A DNA stretch of 64,000 nt from Pleomorphomonas carboxyditropha (GCF_002770725.1 NZ_NQVN01000004.1:213904-277903), one strand, 5' to 3'. Numbered from the stretch's first letter, positions 1 through 8,864 are shown. Made by a program: numbers and translations. The notes: a model not told the origin generated them from the sequence alone.

Positions 1-1
1 T

Positions 2-1186
2 TACCGCAGCTATCGCAACGGCTGGGTGTTCCGCAACGAGAAGCCCGGCCCCGGCCGCTTCCGCCAGTTCATGCAGTTCGACGCCGATACGGTCGGCGCG
101 CCGTCGGTGGCCGCCGACGCCGAGATCTGCATGATGATGGCCGACACCATGGAGGCGCTCGGTCTCAAGGGGCAGTTCGTCGTCCGCGTCAACAATCGCA
201 AGGTGCTGGACGGCGTGATGGAAGTGATCGGCCTTGCCGGCGACGACAAGGCGGCGAGCCGCCTCACCGTGCTGCGCGCCATCGACAAGCTCGACAAGAT
301 CGGCCCCGCCGGCGTGCGCGACCTCCTGGGCGCCGGCCGCTGGGAGAACCCGGAGGACAAGTCCGGCGACTTCACCAAGGGGGCCGGCCTTCAGCCGGAG
401 GCGGCCGATGTGGTGCTCGCCTTCGTGGCCAGCGGCGCCGACAGCGCGGCGGACACCGTCGCCAACCTCGGCAGGCTGGTGACCGGCAGCGCGCGCGGCA
501 GCGAAGGCGTCGAGGAACTGAAGCTGATCGCCGGCCTCGTCGATGCCGCCGGCTACGCCGACCGGGTGAAGGTCGATCCGTCGGTGGTGCGCGGCCTCGA
601 ATATTACACCGGCCCGGTGTTCGAGGCGGAATTGACCTTCGAGGTGACCGGCGACGACGGCCGGCCGGTGCGCTTCGGCTCGGTGGGCGGCGGCGGCCGC
701 TACGACGGGCTGGTCGGCCGCTTCCTGAAGGAACCGGTGCCGGCCACCGGCTTTTCGATCGGCGTCTCCCGCCTGATGGCGGCGCTCCGGACGCTCGGCA
801 AGGTCGGCGCCGACAAGGTGAGCGGTCCCGTCTGCGTCCTGGTCATGGACAAGACGCCGGAAGCCCTCGCCGGCTACCAGAAGATGGTGGCGGAGCTGCG
901 CGCTGCCGGCATCGCCGCCGAGATGTATCTCGGCGCCTCCGGCATGAAGGCGCAGATGAAATACGCCGACCGCCGCAACGCTCCCTGCGTCATCATCGAG
1001 GGCTCCAACGAGCGCGACGCCGGCATCGTGCAGATCAAGGACCTGGCGCTCGGCAAGGAGCTGTCGGCCGGCATCACCGACAATGCCGAATGGCGCGCGG
1101 CGCGCCCGGCCCAGAAGGAAGTCGCCCGCGCCGATCTCATCGCCGAGGTGAAGGCGATCGTCGCGGCGGCCGGAGGCGCGGCATGA
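2..1186 (+). CDS. hisS: Histidyl-tRNA synthetase, 5'-truncated by window edge
   Basis: Charges tRNA-His with histidine in the cytoplasm. The frame is open from base 2 and begins inside class II motif 2 (FRNE, then GRFRQF and FDAD), so roughly the first 100 residues lie outside the window. The histidine-binding stretch RGLEYYTG is near residue 200 of the visible part, motif 3 (GGGRYDGL) follows, and the C-terminal anticodon-binding domain is complete. The stop overlaps the next ATG by four bases (ATGA), giving a coupled hisS-hisZ-hisG run. Family membership is certain; only the start is missing. Confidence 0.95.
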   Translation, partial: YRSYRNGWVFRNEKPGPGRFRQFMQFDADTVGAPSVAADAEICMMMADTMEALGLKGQFVVRVNNRKVLDGVMEVIGLAGDDKAASRLTVLRAIDKLDKIGPAGVRDLLGAGRWENPEDKSGDFTKGAGLQPEAADVVLAFVASGADSAADTVANLGRLVTGSARGSEGVEELKLIAGLVDAAGYADRVKVDPSVVRGLEYYTGPVFEAELTFEVTGDDGRPVRFGSVGGGGRYDGLVGRFLKEPVPATGFSIGVSRLMAALRTLGKVGADKVSGPVCVLVMDKTPEALAGYQKMVAELRAAGIAAEMYLGASGMKAQMKYADRRNAPCVIIEGSNERDAGIVQIKDLALGKELSAGITDNAEWRAARPAQKEVARADLIAEVKAIVAAAGGAA

Positions 1187-2319
1187 CCGACGCCATCCAG
1201 ATCGCCCTCGACAGCTTCAAGACGGCCGGCTTCGCCGTCGTCGACGTGCCGGTCCTCCTGCCGATGGAGGACTTCGTCCGCATCTCCGGCGAGGAATTCC
1301 GCCGCCGCATCTTCGTGACCTCGTCGAACAACGGCCACGACTGGTGCCTCCGCCCCGAATTCACCATTCCCGTGGTGCGTACCATGCTGGCCGCCGAGCC
1401 GGCCGGCGGCCGCTTCTGCTATTCCGGCCGCATCTTCCGCAACGGCCGCCCCGGCGAGGCCGACGAGGTGTGGCAGGTGGGCGGCGAGATTCTCGGCGAC
1501 CATGACCCCGTGGCGACCGACGCCGCCGCGCTCGCCCACGCCGTGGCGATCACCGCCGCCTGCGGCGCTTCCCGCCAGCGCATCATCGTCGGCGACGTGG
1601 CGCTGTTTTCGGCGCTGCTCGCCGCGCTCGACATCCCGCCGGCCTGGCGCTCCCGCCTCACCACGCTGTTCGGCGAGCCGGAGAAGATCGCCGACACGCT
1701 GGCGCGCCTCGAACAGCGGCGCTTCGGCTTCCCGAGCTTCGCCGCCCATGCCGAAATCATCGAGGCGCTCAGCGCCTTCCCGGCCGAGAAGGTCGGGCAA
1801 CTGTTCGCCGACATCCTGTCGATCGCCGGCGTCAAGACGGTCGGCGGCCGCACCACGGCGGAGATCGCCGAGCGGGTGCTAGAACAGGCGATGCTCGCCG
1901 CTTCCGACGGCGTGCCGGCCGGAACCATCGCGGCGATTGCCGATTTCATGGCGATGCAGGACGACAACGGCGGCGATCTCTCCATCGCGGAGGGTGTCCT
2001 TCGCCTCGAGGCGCTGTCCGGCCGCATCGGCGACCGCGCGCCGTTCCGCGCCGCCGTCGACCGCTTCAAGGCGCGCGTCGCGGCGATCGCCGCTCTCGGC
2101 GTCGACCTGTCGACGCTGCACTACGCCGCCGGCTTCGGCCGTCGCCTCGGCTATTACGACGGCTTCGTGTTCGACATTCATGACGCCACCCGCGTCGAGG
2201 TCGGCCAGGTGAGCGGCGGCGGCCGCTACGACGGCCTCGTCCGCCATTTCAAGGCGGCCGAGCCGGTCAAGGCGGTCGGCTTCGCCGTCTGGCCCGAGCG
2301 CTTCCGGAGGGCGTCATGA
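1183..2319 (+). CDS. hisZ: ATP phosphoribosyltransferase regulatory subunit HisZ
   Basis: A catalytically inactive HisRS paralogue that partners HisG and mediates histidine feedback on the first step of histidine synthesis. The 378-residue product keeps the HisRS-like core ([10 protein letters not shown] near residue 60, GGGRYDGL near 345) but lacks the anticodon-binding domain, as expected for HisZ. An in-frame start upstream at 1090 would lie inside hisS and encode an arginine/glycine-rich run. The ATG at 1183 has GGAGG just upstream and overlaps the hisS stop, so it is preferred. It overlaps hisG by four bases. Confidence 0.93.
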   Translation: MTDAIQIALDSFKTAGFAVVDVPVLLPMEDFVRISGEEFRRRIFVTSSNNGHDWCLRPEFTIPVVRTMLAAEPAGGRFCYSGRIFRNGRPGEADEVWQVGGEILGDHDPVATDAAALAHAVAITAACGASRQRIIVGDVALFSALLAALDIPPAWRSRLTTLFGEPEKIADTLARLEQRRFGFPSFAAHAEIIEALSAFPAEKVGQLFADILSIAGVKTVGGRTTAEIAERVLEQAMLAASDGVPAGTIAAIADFMAMQDDNGGDLSIAEGVLRLEALSGRIGDRAPFRAAVDRFKARVAAIAALGVDLSTLHYAAGFGRRLGYYDGFVFDIHDATRVEVGQVSGGGRYDGLVRHFKAAEPVKAVGFAVWPERFRRAS

Positions 2320-3308
2320 CCGAACCGTTGATCGTCGCCGTGCCGTCCAAGGGCCGGTTGCAGGAGCAGACGCTGGCCTTCTTCGAACGGGCCGGCCTGC
2401 CGATCCGCCAGGCGCGCGGCGCCCGCGACTATTTCGGCACCGTCGACGGGCTGACCGGTGTCGAGGTGCAGTTCCGCTCGGCCTCCGAGATCGCCCGCGA
2501 GATCGGCGCCGGCAACGTGCATCTCGCCGTCACCGGCATCGACCTGCTGCACGAGACGCTGGGCGGCGATGATGGCACCCGCGTCGTCGCCGAGGAGGCG
2601 CCGCACCCGGCCCATATCGTGACGCGGCTCGGCTTCGGCCGCGCCGACGTCGTCGTGGCGGTGCCGCAGGCCTGGCTCGACGTGCAGACCATGGCCGATC
2701 TCGCCGACGTCGCCGCCCGCTTCCGCCTCAAGCACTACCGGCCGATGCGTGTCGCCACCAAGTACGTCGCCCTGACGCGGCGCTTCCTGACCGCCCATGG
2801 CGTCCACGACTACCTGATCGTCGAAAGCCCCGGCGCCACCGAGGGCGCGCCGGCCGCCGGCACCGCCGAACTGATCGTCGACATCACCTCGACCGGACAG
2901 ACGCTGGTCGAGAACGGCCTGAAGATCGTCGACGACGGCGTCATCATGCGCTCGGAGGCGGCGCTGGCCGCCTCGCTCGCCGCGCCCTGGACGGAGGCGG
3001 CCCGCGCCGCCTGCCGGGGGATGCTGACCCGCATCGCCGCCGACGACCGGGCGCGGTCGGTGCGGCGCATCGACGCGGTCATGCAGCCGTCGTCGGTGCT
3101 GCCCGAGGAACTCCGGGCGCGCACCGACCTGACGCTCCTGTCGCTGCACGACGAGGGGCTCAGCCTTCTGGTGCCGAAGGCCCGCGCCCAGACCGAAGCC
3201 GAGGCGCTGATCGCCCGCGGCGCCACGACGGCGGTCGTCTCGTCGGTGGAATATGTGTTCGCGGCGAAGAACGCCCTCTACGAAAAGCTCGAGGCGAAGC
3301 TGGGGTGA
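2316..3308 (+). CDS. hisG: ATP phosphoribosyltransferase catalytic subunit HisG
   Basis: Condenses ATP and PRPP, the first step of histidine biosynthesis. The N-terminus (VAVPSKGRL, then the QFRSASEI and TGIDLLHE stretches) and the PRPP-binding region VDITSTGQT near residue 190 are typical. At 330 residues it is clearly longer than the roughly 210-230 residue short HisG that usually goes with HisZ, with an extra C-terminal region from about residue 240. ATGA overlap with hisZ and a GGAGG at 2306-2310 support the start. Confidence 0.92.
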   Translation: MTEPLIVAVPSKGRLQEQTLAFFERAGLPIRQARGARDYFGTVDGLTGVEVQFRSASEIAREIGAGNVHLAVTGIDLLHETLGGDDGTRVVAEEAPHPAHIVTRLGFGRADVVVAVPQAWLDVQTMADLADVAARFRLKHYRPMRVATKYVALTRRFLTAHGVHDYLIVESPGATEGAPAAGTAELIVDITSTGQTLVENGLKIVDDGVIMRSEAALAASLAAPWTEAARAACRGMLTRIAADDRARSVRRIDAVMQPSSVLPEELRARTDLTLLSLHDEGLSLLVPKARAQTEAEALIARGATTAVVSSVEYVFAAKNALYEKLEAKLG

Positions 3309-3339
3309 AGGGTGGTCGGCGGCAAGCCGCATGACCAAT

Positions 3340-3384
3340 GCTAGATCGTCGTGCGTCCGAACGGACGCAAAGTGACGATCTAGC
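3340..3384. terminator. Hairpin downstream of hisG
   Basis: Perfect 11-bp arms (3340-3350 and 3374-3384) enclose a second perfect 8-bp stem (3352-3359 and 3362-3369), followed by CTTTTG. It can serve as the hisG terminator and is also the left half of the mosaic repeat described next to it. Confidence 0.6.
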
Positions 3385-3395
3385 CTTTTGTTATT

Positions 3396-3440
3396 GCATC
3401 GGATTTGCCGAAAACCGGATTCCACTTTTCGGTCCGATGC
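3396..3440. repeat. Mosaic palindromic intergenic repeat, copy 1
   Basis: A 45-bp double-stem palindrome: outer arms GCATCGGA/TCCGATGC and inner arms CCGAAAA/TTTTCGG. A second copy of the same length lies at 46846-46890 with paired changes in the outer stem. I recall elements of this kind as common intergenic repeats in Rhizobiales. It sits between hisG and the end of the antitoxin gene. Confidence 0.75.
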
Positions 3441-3441
3441 T

Positions 3442-3753
3442 CTAGACGTGCGGCACGGCCTCGGAGATCGGTTGCACTGCCAAGCGCAAACCCATGGCTC
3501 GCAGAACTGCGCTGAGGCTGCGTAATTCCGGATTTCCCTTCTCCGAGAGGGTTCTATAAAGCTGCGTCGGATTCAATTCGGCCTCTCTCGCAACGGCCGA
3601 TACGCCTCCGAAAGCCTTGGTCATCTGCCGCAGCGTCACCAGGAGTTCGCCATGGTCGCCATCGGCGAGGATCGCATCGAGCGTGGCGGCGGCCGTCGCC
3701 GGGTCCTCCCGGAACAGATCGGCCATTGCTTCATCATGGCTCAAGTCTTTCAT
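3442..3753 (-). CDS. HigA-like antitoxin (HI1420-type HTH protein)
   Basis: Putative DNA-binding antitoxin of 103 residues. The C-terminal half carries a Cro/CI-like helix-turn-helix around residues 50-80 (VSAVAREAELNPTQLYR), and the sequence resembles the family of antidotes encoded downstream of HigB/RelE-like toxins (HI1419/HI1420 type). It starts 13 bp after the toxin stop with AAGGAG upstream, so the pair is one toxin-first operon. It is expected to neutralise the toxin and repress the operon through the palindrome at 4100-4117. Confidence 0.85.
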   Translation of the reverse strand: MKDLSHDEAMADLFREDPATAAATLDAILADGDHGELLVTLRQMTKAFGGVSAVAREAELNPTQLYRTLSEKGNPELRSLSAVLRAMGLRLAVQPISEAVPHV

Positions 3754-3766
3754 GGTTGTCGCTCCT

Positions 3767-4090
3767 TCACTCGGTCCGGCTTAGCCAGTCGCGCCAACAT
3801 CCGCATGCCCGATCGATGTCATTGTCTTGTGTTCGCTTGGAACCGCCGCACAAAAGCAGCATCACCGTTCTGCCCGATCGAGCGTAGTAGACCCGGTAAC
3901 CGGGACCGACATCGATGCGCAACTCGTGCACGCCGTCGCGTAGCGGCTTGAAGTCGCCGAAATTGCCCTGTTCCAGCCGGTTCAGCCGCCGGATGATCGC
4001 CGCCTTGGCCTGCATGTCCCGAAGCCCACGCAACCAAACAGCAATCAGGTCTTCGCCGTCACGGGTGAGATAATGCCGGACCTCATACAT
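3767..4090 (-). CDS. HigB/RelE-like toxin (HI1419-type)
   Basis: 107-residue basic protein of the RelE/ParE superfamily, probably a ribosome-dependent mRNA interferase. Visible features are the N-terminal strand-helix unit, LRDMQAKAAIIRRLNRLEQGNFGD and the C-terminal strand GPGYRVYYAR followed by LLCGGSKRTQ, the typical HI1419-like pattern. It is the promoter-proximal gene of a two-gene operon with the antitoxin. There is no convincing Shine-Dalgarno; the operator palindrome begins 10 bp upstream of the start, so the message may be nearly leaderless. Confidence 0.85.
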   Translation of the reverse strand: MYEVRHYLTRDGEDLIAVWLRGLRDMQAKAAIIRRLNRLEQGNFGDFKPLRDGVHELRIDVGPGYRVYYARSGRTVMLLLCGGSKRTQDNDIDRACGCWRDWLSRTE

Positions 4091-4099
4091 TTCATGTAT

Positions 4100-4117
4100 A
4101 TTCGTTTATAAACGAAT
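4100..4117. promoter_or_regulatory. 18-bp perfect palindrome, candidate TA operator
   Basis: ATTCGTTTATAAACGAAT is a perfect 18-bp palindrome located 10-27 bp upstream of the toxin start. Its AT-rich centre could double as a -10 region. Position and symmetry fit autorepression by the HTH antitoxin. Confidence 0.7.
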
Positions 4118-4180
4118 CCCCTGCAAGCTTTTTCGCTGAAAACGCGTGGGGTCCACTATTGCCTGGGGTAGCGTCGTCTC

Positions 4181-4801
4181 TCACCTCGGCCGGACGAAGA
4201 CGGCCCGGTCCTTCTCGACGGCGGCGCGGATGTCGCAGCCTTCGAGGTGGTCGTTGACGAGGCCCATGGCCTGCATGAAGGCGTGGACGGTCGTCGGCCC
4301 GACGAAGCTCCAGCCCCGCTTCCTGAGTTCCTTGGAAAGCGCCGTCGATTCCGTGGTCTTCGGCTGGATGTCCTTCAGCGTGAAGACGGCCGGACGGCTG
4401 GCCGGATCGGGCTCGAAGCGCCAGATGAAGGCGGCGAGCGAGCCGGCTTCGGCCTGCAGGTCCAGCGCCCGGCGGGCGTTGTTGATGGTCGAGGCGATCT
4501 TGCCGCGATGGCGGACGATGCCGGCGTCGTTCACCAGCCGCTCGACATCCGCGTCGGTGAAGGCGGCGACGGCCCGAATGTCGAAATCGGCGAAGGCGGC
4601 GCGGAAATTCTGGCGCTTCCTGAGGATGGTGATCCACGCCAGACCCGACTGGAAGCCCTCGAGGCAGAGCTTTTCGAAAAGGCGCCTGTCGTCGGCGACC
4701 GGCCGGCCCCATTCCTCGTCGTGATAGCGGCGATAGAGCGGATCGCTGCCGGCCCAGAAGCAGCGGTTGACCCCGTCGTCGCCCGTGATGATGCCGTCCA
4801 T
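4181..4801 (-). CDS. tag: DNA-3-methyladenine glycosylase I
   Basis: Excises 3-methyladenine from alkylated DNA in base-excision repair. The 206-residue product shows the Tag family pattern: N-terminal CFWAGSDPLYRRYHDEEWG with the zinc-binding cysteine, FEKLCLEGFQSGLAW near residue 45, and the C-terminal GWSFVGPTTVHAFMQAMGLVNDH with the second zinc ligands. The open frame extends further upstream but reads as arginine/histidine-rich nonsense over the cheZ end; the ATG at 4801 has GAGGGA upstream and matches family length (E. coli Tag 187 residues). Confidence 0.92.
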   Translation of the reverse strand: MDGIITGDDGVNRCFWAGSDPLYRRYHDEEWGRPVADDRRLFEKLCLEGFQSGLAWITILRKRQNFRAAFADFDIRAVAAFTDADVERLVNDAGIVRHRGKIASTINNARRALDLQAEAGSLAAFIWRFEPDPASRPAVFTLKDIQPKTTESTALSKELRKRGWSFVGPTTVHAFMQAMGLVNDHLEGCDIRAAVEKDRAVFVRPR

Positions 4802-4875
4802 GCCGCCGTCCCTCGCCAGAATGTGCCGGAGCGACCTTAGCGGCGACCGCCGCCGCGAACTGGCAGCAGCAAAAA

Positions 4876-4900
4876 GGCGGCCGGATGGGGTCCGGCCGCC
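4876..4900 (-). terminator. Rho-independent terminator of cheZ
   Basis: 10-bp perfect stem (4876-4885 with 4891-4900) and 5-nt loop. On the minus strand it is followed directly by TTTTT (complement of 4871-4875), 27 bp after the cheZ stop. Confidence 0.85.
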
Positions 4901-4926
4901 GCGAAAATCGTCCTCTCCGGTCCGGA

Positions 4927-5631
4927 TCAGGCGAACAGCGCGTCGATGTCGTCCTGGGTGGCGCAATCGGCGGTCGGCAGCGCCGGCCCGTTGAGCAGCG
5001 CGGCGTCGCCGACGCGGCGCAGCGATTCGTCGGCCTCGATCGAATTGAACGCCTCCATGCCGCCCCAGATCTCCATCATGCGGTTGACCCGGTCCTCGAT
5101 GAAGCGGAGGACGTTGACCACCTTGGTGATGCGCTGGCCGGTGAGGTCCTGGAAATTGCACGCCTCGTAGATGGCCAGTACGCGCTCCTGGATGTTGGCG
5201 GCCATTTCCTGCTGGTCGCCCTTGAGGTGGGCGACGAGATTGTTGGCGTCCTCGTCGATCCTCTCCACCGCCGACAGGATGTTCTCGGTGGCCTGCTCGG
5301 TGCCTTCCACCACGGCGCCGAGCTCGTCGGTGACGCGGCTCATGTCCTCGCCCTTGAAGCCGGAGACGTGCAGGCTGGCGATTTCCTGCTTGGTGCGGGA
5401 AATCGCTTCCTGGATGGTGTCCATCTCGGTCTTCAGCTTGTAGGCCTCGGTGAACTGCCTCTGGTAGTCGGCGATGATGTCCTTGCTGATCTCCTGCTGC
5501 GGCTTGACCAGCTTCTTGAGCTCGCCGAGCTCATGGAGGATCGCGTCGGCATGCAAGTCGCTTGTCGGTCCAGCCATCGCGCCGACGCCAAGCATAGCTT
5601 CAATACGATAAGCCTTGCGAGCCAACGCCAT
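4927..5631 (-). CDS. cheZ: CheZ-family protein phosphatase
   Basis: Predicted to dephosphorylate CheY-P. The 234-residue, largely helical protein has the family's active-site helix with NFQDLTGQ; D162 and Q166 correspond by spacing to the catalytic Asp and Gln of E. coli CheZ. The extreme C-terminus DDIDALFA looks like the amphipathic CheY-binding peptide, joined by a short linker. AGGAG precedes the ATG. It is monocistronic, flanked by tag and an L,D-transpeptidase, with no chemotaxis cluster nearby. Confidence 0.9.
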   Translation of the reverse strand: MALARKAYRIEAMLGVGAMAGPTSDLHADAILHELGELKKLVKPQQEISKDIIADYQRQFTEAYKLKTEMDTIQEAISRTKQEIASLHVSGFKGEDMSRVTDELGAVVEGTEQATENILSAVERIDEDANNLVAHLKGDQQEMAANIQERVLAIYEACNFQDLTGQRITKVVNVLRFIEDRVNRMMEIWGGMEAFNSIEADESLRRVGDAALLNGPALPTADCATQDDIDALFA

Positions 5632-5949
5632 ATTCTACTCCTCGCATCCGCGGTCGGGAAAACATCGCCGGGACCGGACGACGCCGCCGAGTGACCAACT
5701 CTAGGGGCCGGGCGGTTAACAACGCGTATGCCGGAAACAATGACCGGCAAAATTTCCCACAGAGTTTCAGATAGTTGAGCCAATCGCCGATACGTTTCCT
5801 TAACCATGACGACAGATCGGTCGATTTGAATGGAAACAGGTCGCATCTCGTTCACCATTCCTAGAGCGGCCGCCCCTAGCTTTGTCCAAGGCGCGCGGGC
5901 GGCGAAGCCGTCGACCGCGCCCGGACATCCATCAACCGAGGTTCCACCG
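5632..5949. other. Divergent intergenic region between cheZ and L,D-transpeptidase
   Basis: 318 bp without a convincing gene. It must hold the divergent promoters of cheZ and the transpeptidase gene, but I see no clear operator or consensus promoter in it. Confidence 0.5.
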
Positions 5950-6657
5950 ATGAGAGCTGCCGCCTTGTTCCTCGCCGGGGTTGCCGCCGTCGTGATCACG
6001 ACGGGTTCGGCCGTCGCCCAGGCGGGTCGCTATCTTGCCCCACCGCCGGTCGTGCTGTCGCCCAATCTCACCGATCCCTGGGTGATGCAGCTCCAGCCCG
6101 GCAACGTGCCGATTTATGCGGCGCCGCAGGCGCGCAGCCCGCGCGCCTGGTCGGCGCCGGCGGAGCCCGAGGCAAAGGCGGCGCGCAAGGCCGATCCGCG
6201 CACGCGGCCGCTCGCGCCGGAGTTCCTGCCGCAGGAGGTCACCTACGACGGCCCGGCGGCGCCCGGCTCCATCGTCATCGATACGGTCAACCGCTTCCTG
6301 TACCTCGTCGAGACGGACGGCATGGCGCGTCGCTACGGCGTCGGCGTCGGACGGCCCGGATTCACCTGGGCGGGCGAGCACCGCATCACCCGCAAGGCCG
6401 AATGGCCCTCCTGGCACCCGCCGGCGGAGATGCGCAAGCGCCAGCCCGGCCTGCCGGTGATGATGGCCGGCGGGCCGAAGAACCCGCTCGGCGCCCGCGC
6501 CATGTATCTCGGCTCGACGCTCTACCGCATCCACGGCACGGCCGAGCCGTGGACCATCGGCCATGCCGTTTCCTCCGGCTGCATCCGGATGCGCAACGAG
6601 GACGTAACCGATCTCTACGAGCGGGTGAAGGTCGGCACCCGCGTCATCGTGTTGTAG
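5950..6657 (+). CDS. L,D-transpeptidase (YkuD domain)
   Basis: Periplasmic enzyme expected to make 3-3 peptidoglycan cross-links or attach proteins to peptidoglycan. The 235-residue product starts with a signal peptide (AAALFLAGVAAVVITTGSAVAQ), then a proline/alanine-rich linker, then the YkuD catalytic domain from about residue 100. The catalytic stretch is HGTAEP followed by SSGCIRMRN with nucleophile C211. An in-frame ATG at 5830 is possible, but the ATG at 5950 has GAGG eight bases upstream and opens directly on the signal peptide. Confidence 0.92.
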   Translation: MRAAALFLAGVAAVVITTGSAVAQAGRYLAPPPVVLSPNLTDPWVMQLQPGNVPIYAAPQARSPRAWSAPAEPEAKAARKADPRTRPLAPEFLPQEVTYDGPAAPGSIVIDTVNRFLYLVETDGMARRYGVGVGRPGFTWAGEHRITRKAEWPSWHPPAEMRKRQPGLPVMMAGGPKNPLGARAMYLGSTLYRIHGTAEPWTIGHAVSSGCIRMRNEDVTDLYERVKVGTRVIVL

Positions 6658-6715
6658 CCGCCTCACCTCGGCCTTTTTTGCCCAAGAGCGGGCGGCACGT
6701 ACCCTTGTCGGCAAA

Positions 6716-6740
6716 GGCGGTCTCGACAGCCGAGACCGCC
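6716..6740. terminator. Hairpin between the two L,D-transpeptidase genes
   Basis: 10-bp perfect arms (6716-6725 and 6731-6740) and loop ACAGC, then a short T-containing stretch. Probable terminator of the upstream transpeptidase gene. Confidence 0.6.
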
Positions 6741-6818
6741 AGCTTCTAGTTTCACGAAACTGTCGTGATTCGCCTTTGCTGCGCCGCCCGGCGGCGCGTC
6801 CACCCTTCAGGTTCCTCC

Positions 6819-7496
6819 ATGGTGAAACTTTCCGCCGTTCCGGCGCGTCCGCTGATGCCGGCGCTCGCTGCCGGCCTTGTCCTTGCCGCCTGTGTTGCCA
6901 CGCCGCCGGTGGAGCCGCCGGTCGTCGAGACGCCCGTCGTCGAAGCGCCGGTCAAGCCGCTGTCCTATCTGCCCGACGACACCGCCGACGATCCGCGCGA
7001 CCTCAACCTCGTCGGCGACCAGTTGCCGCCCGAGCCCTTCCGCCGGGCCGAGATCGACTATCCGACGGCCGAACCGCCGGGCACGGTGATCATCGACACC
7101 GGCGAGAAGCATCTCTACCTCGTGGAGGAGGACGGCAGGGCGCTCCGCTACAGCGTCGGCGTCGGCCGCGAGGGCTTTGCCTGGAAAGGCACGGTGGCGA
7201 TCGGCAGCCGGCAGAAGTGGCCGCGCTGGTTCCCGCCCAAGGAGATGATCGCCCGCGAGGCGGCGCGCGGCCACAACATCCCCGAGATGATGGAAGGGCA
7301 GATCGGCAACCCGCTCGGCGCCCGCGCGCTCTATCTTTACGACGGCCCCAAGGATACGCTGTTCCGCATCCACGGCACCTTCGAGCCGAAGAGCATCGGC
7401 ACCAACGCCTCGTCGGGCTGCATCCGCATGGCCAATGCCGACGTGATGGACCTCTACGAGCGCGTCGGGGTCGGCACGCGGGTGGTGGTGCGCTGA
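6819..7496 (+). CDS. Lipoprotein L,D-transpeptidase (YkuD domain)
   Basis: Second transpeptidase of the same family, 225 residues, related to but clearly diverged from the upstream copy. The N-terminus has a lipobox (LVLAAC, Cys near residue 23), so it should be membrane-anchored in the periplasm. A proline/valine repeat linker (PPVEPPVVETPVVEAP) precedes the catalytic domain, which ends in HGTFEP and SSGCIRMAN with nucleophile C201. The start at 6819 is chosen because it places the lipoprotein signal at the N-terminus. Tandem duplication followed by divergence is likely. Confidence 0.9.
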   Translation: MVKLSAVPARPLMPALAAGLVLAACVATPPVEPPVVETPVVEAPVKPLSYLPDDTADDPRDLNLVGDQLPPEPFRRAEIDYPTAEPPGTVIIDTGEKHLYLVEEDGRALRYSVGVGREGFAWKGTVAIGSRQKWPRWFPPKEMIAREAARGHNIPEMMEGQIGNPLGARALYLYDGPKDTLFRIHGTFEPKSIGTNASSGCIRMANADVMDLYERVGVGTRVVVR

Positions 7497-7531
7497 AGCG
7501 ACGGGCGCCCGGATACATCCGGGCCGCCTCT

Positions 7532-7864
7532 CTATAGTTGGCCGATCCGCTTGGTGTAGGCGTCCAGCACGCAGCCGCGCGGATCGCCGCTCTGGGCGCA
7601 TTTCAGCATTTGCGCCCGCCAGGTGCGCTGCGAGGACTTGAGCTCGAGGACCCGATCGGCGCTGGCGCGGGCCATGGCCTGCGCGAAATCCCGGGCAAGA
7701 CGCAGGTCGAGGTCGGCGAGCGCGTCGTCCCTGCAGATCATCTTCTCGACTTCCGCCCTGGCGCCCTCGCAGTCGAAACTGGGTTGAGCCGCCGTGGCCG
7801 GTAGCGCCAGCATCGCCAGAAAGACGATGGCAACGATGCCCGAACCTGCCGCCAACCCGCTCAT
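7532..7864 (-). CDS. Secreted LprI/DUF1311-like protein
   Basis: 110-residue exported protein. A signal peptide (IVAIVFLAMLALPATAAQ) is followed by a domain resembling the lysozyme-inhibitor LprI N-terminal family (DUF1311): paired cysteines in SFDCEGA and EKMICRDDALADLDLRLA, then further cysteines in MLKCAQSGDPRGCV. A disulphide-bonded helical domain is likely. AGGGGGA lies just upstream of the ATG at 7864. The frame is open well upstream but carries no recognisable signal there. Function beyond family resemblance is unknown. Confidence 0.8.
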   Translation of the reverse strand: MSGLAAGSGIVAIVFLAMLALPATAAQPSFDCEGARAEVEKMICRDDALADLDLRLARDFAQAMARASADRVLELKSSQRTWRAQMLKCAQSGDPRGCVLDAYTKRIGQL

Positions 7865-8242
7865 GCTCGTCCCCCTTCGTTGAACGACCGCTTCCGGTCG
7901 AAGCGCCGGCCTTGCGGCTCGGCAGCGACGCGTCGGTTCCTGCGAGATTAGCGCATGAGCCGGCCATCCGTCCATGGCCGCCCATATGGGCGGACACCGT
8001 CGCCAGAGAACGCGGCAAAGGCGACGTTTTTGCGGGCGAAAGCGGACTTTTGAAAGCCGGCGGCGATTTTCGGGACGGTGCCGCCGGAAAGACACGGCCG
8101 CCATGCCGGCCGGCGATTGCGAAGATCGATCGTTGCGCGTATCACCTTGGCCGCGAAATAAATCGAGCGGGACCCTCATGACGCCGAAACCGTCCGGCGC
8201 CATGGTCCGCGCGGCCTTCGCATTCCGATGGTGGGGTAACCG
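7865..8242. other. Intergenic region with no recognised gene
   Basis: 378 bp between the divergent LprI-like and LysE-like genes. Frames here are open only as arginine-rich shadows. I see no tRNA, clear hairpin terminator or conserved promoter motif. Confidence 0.5.
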
Positions 8243-8857
8243 ATGCCGATCCTGACTCTCGTCTTCTACACCGGCGCCCTCGCCGTCGCGGCGGCCTCGC
8301 CCGGTCCCGGCATGACGGCGGTGGTGGCGCGGGCGCTCGGCGGCGGCTTCCGGGCCGGCATGACCTTCATCGTCGGCATCGTGTTCGGCGACCTGTTCTA
8401 CCTGACGCTGGCCATCTTCGGCCTCGCCTCGCTGGCGCAGGAGTTCAACCTCGCCTTCCTGGTGATCCGCTACGTCGGCGCCGCCTATCTCCTCTATCTC
8501 GCCTACAAGCTCTGGACGTCGCGCGCCGACCCGGCCGAGGTGGCGGCGAAGGTACGCTCGGAGAGCGCCTGGCGGACGGTGCTCGGCGGCTTCACGCTGA
8601 CGCTCGGCAACCCGAAGACCATCGTCTTCTACATGGCGCTGCTGCCGTCGCTGATGCCGATCGAGACGATCACGCTTACCGGCTATCTGGAGCTGATCGG
8701 CGTCTCCATCGCGACGCTGACCGCCGTCGGCGTGGTCTACGCGGCGGCGGCGGCCGGCGCGCGCGAGTTTTTCCGCAGCCCCAGGGCGATGCGGCGCCTC
8801 AACCGCACCGCCGGCGCCATGATGGCCGGCGCGGCGGCGGCGGTGGTCGCCCGGTAG
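8243..8857 (+). CDS. LysE/RhtB-family amino acid exporter
   Basis: 204-residue inner-membrane protein with about six hydrophobic segments and the family's N-terminal signature AASPGPGMTAVVARALGGG, then the LTLGNPKTIVFYMALLP stretch in the middle. It likely exports an amino acid or derivative. It is convergent with a LysR regulator only 7 bp downstream, which may be its regulator, although the usual LysE/LysG pair is divergent, so the link is weak. Substrate cannot be assigned. Confidence 0.9.
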   Translation: MPILTLVFYTGALAVAAASPGPGMTAVVARALGGGFRAGMTFIVGIVFGDLFYLTLAIFGLASLAQEFNLAFLVIRYVGAAYLLYLAYKLWTSRADPAEVAAKVRSESAWRTVLGGFTLTLGNPKTIVFYMALLPSLMPIETITLTGYLELIGVSIATLTAVGVVYAAAAAGAREFFRSPRAMRRLNRTAGAMMAGAAAAVVAR

Positions 8858-8864
8858 GCGGATA

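Noticed and set aside
4802..5161. N-terminal extension of the tag gene by 120 codons.
   Set aside because: Extension overlaps cheZ and its terminator and reads as nonsense; the family start and ribosome-binding site are at 4801.
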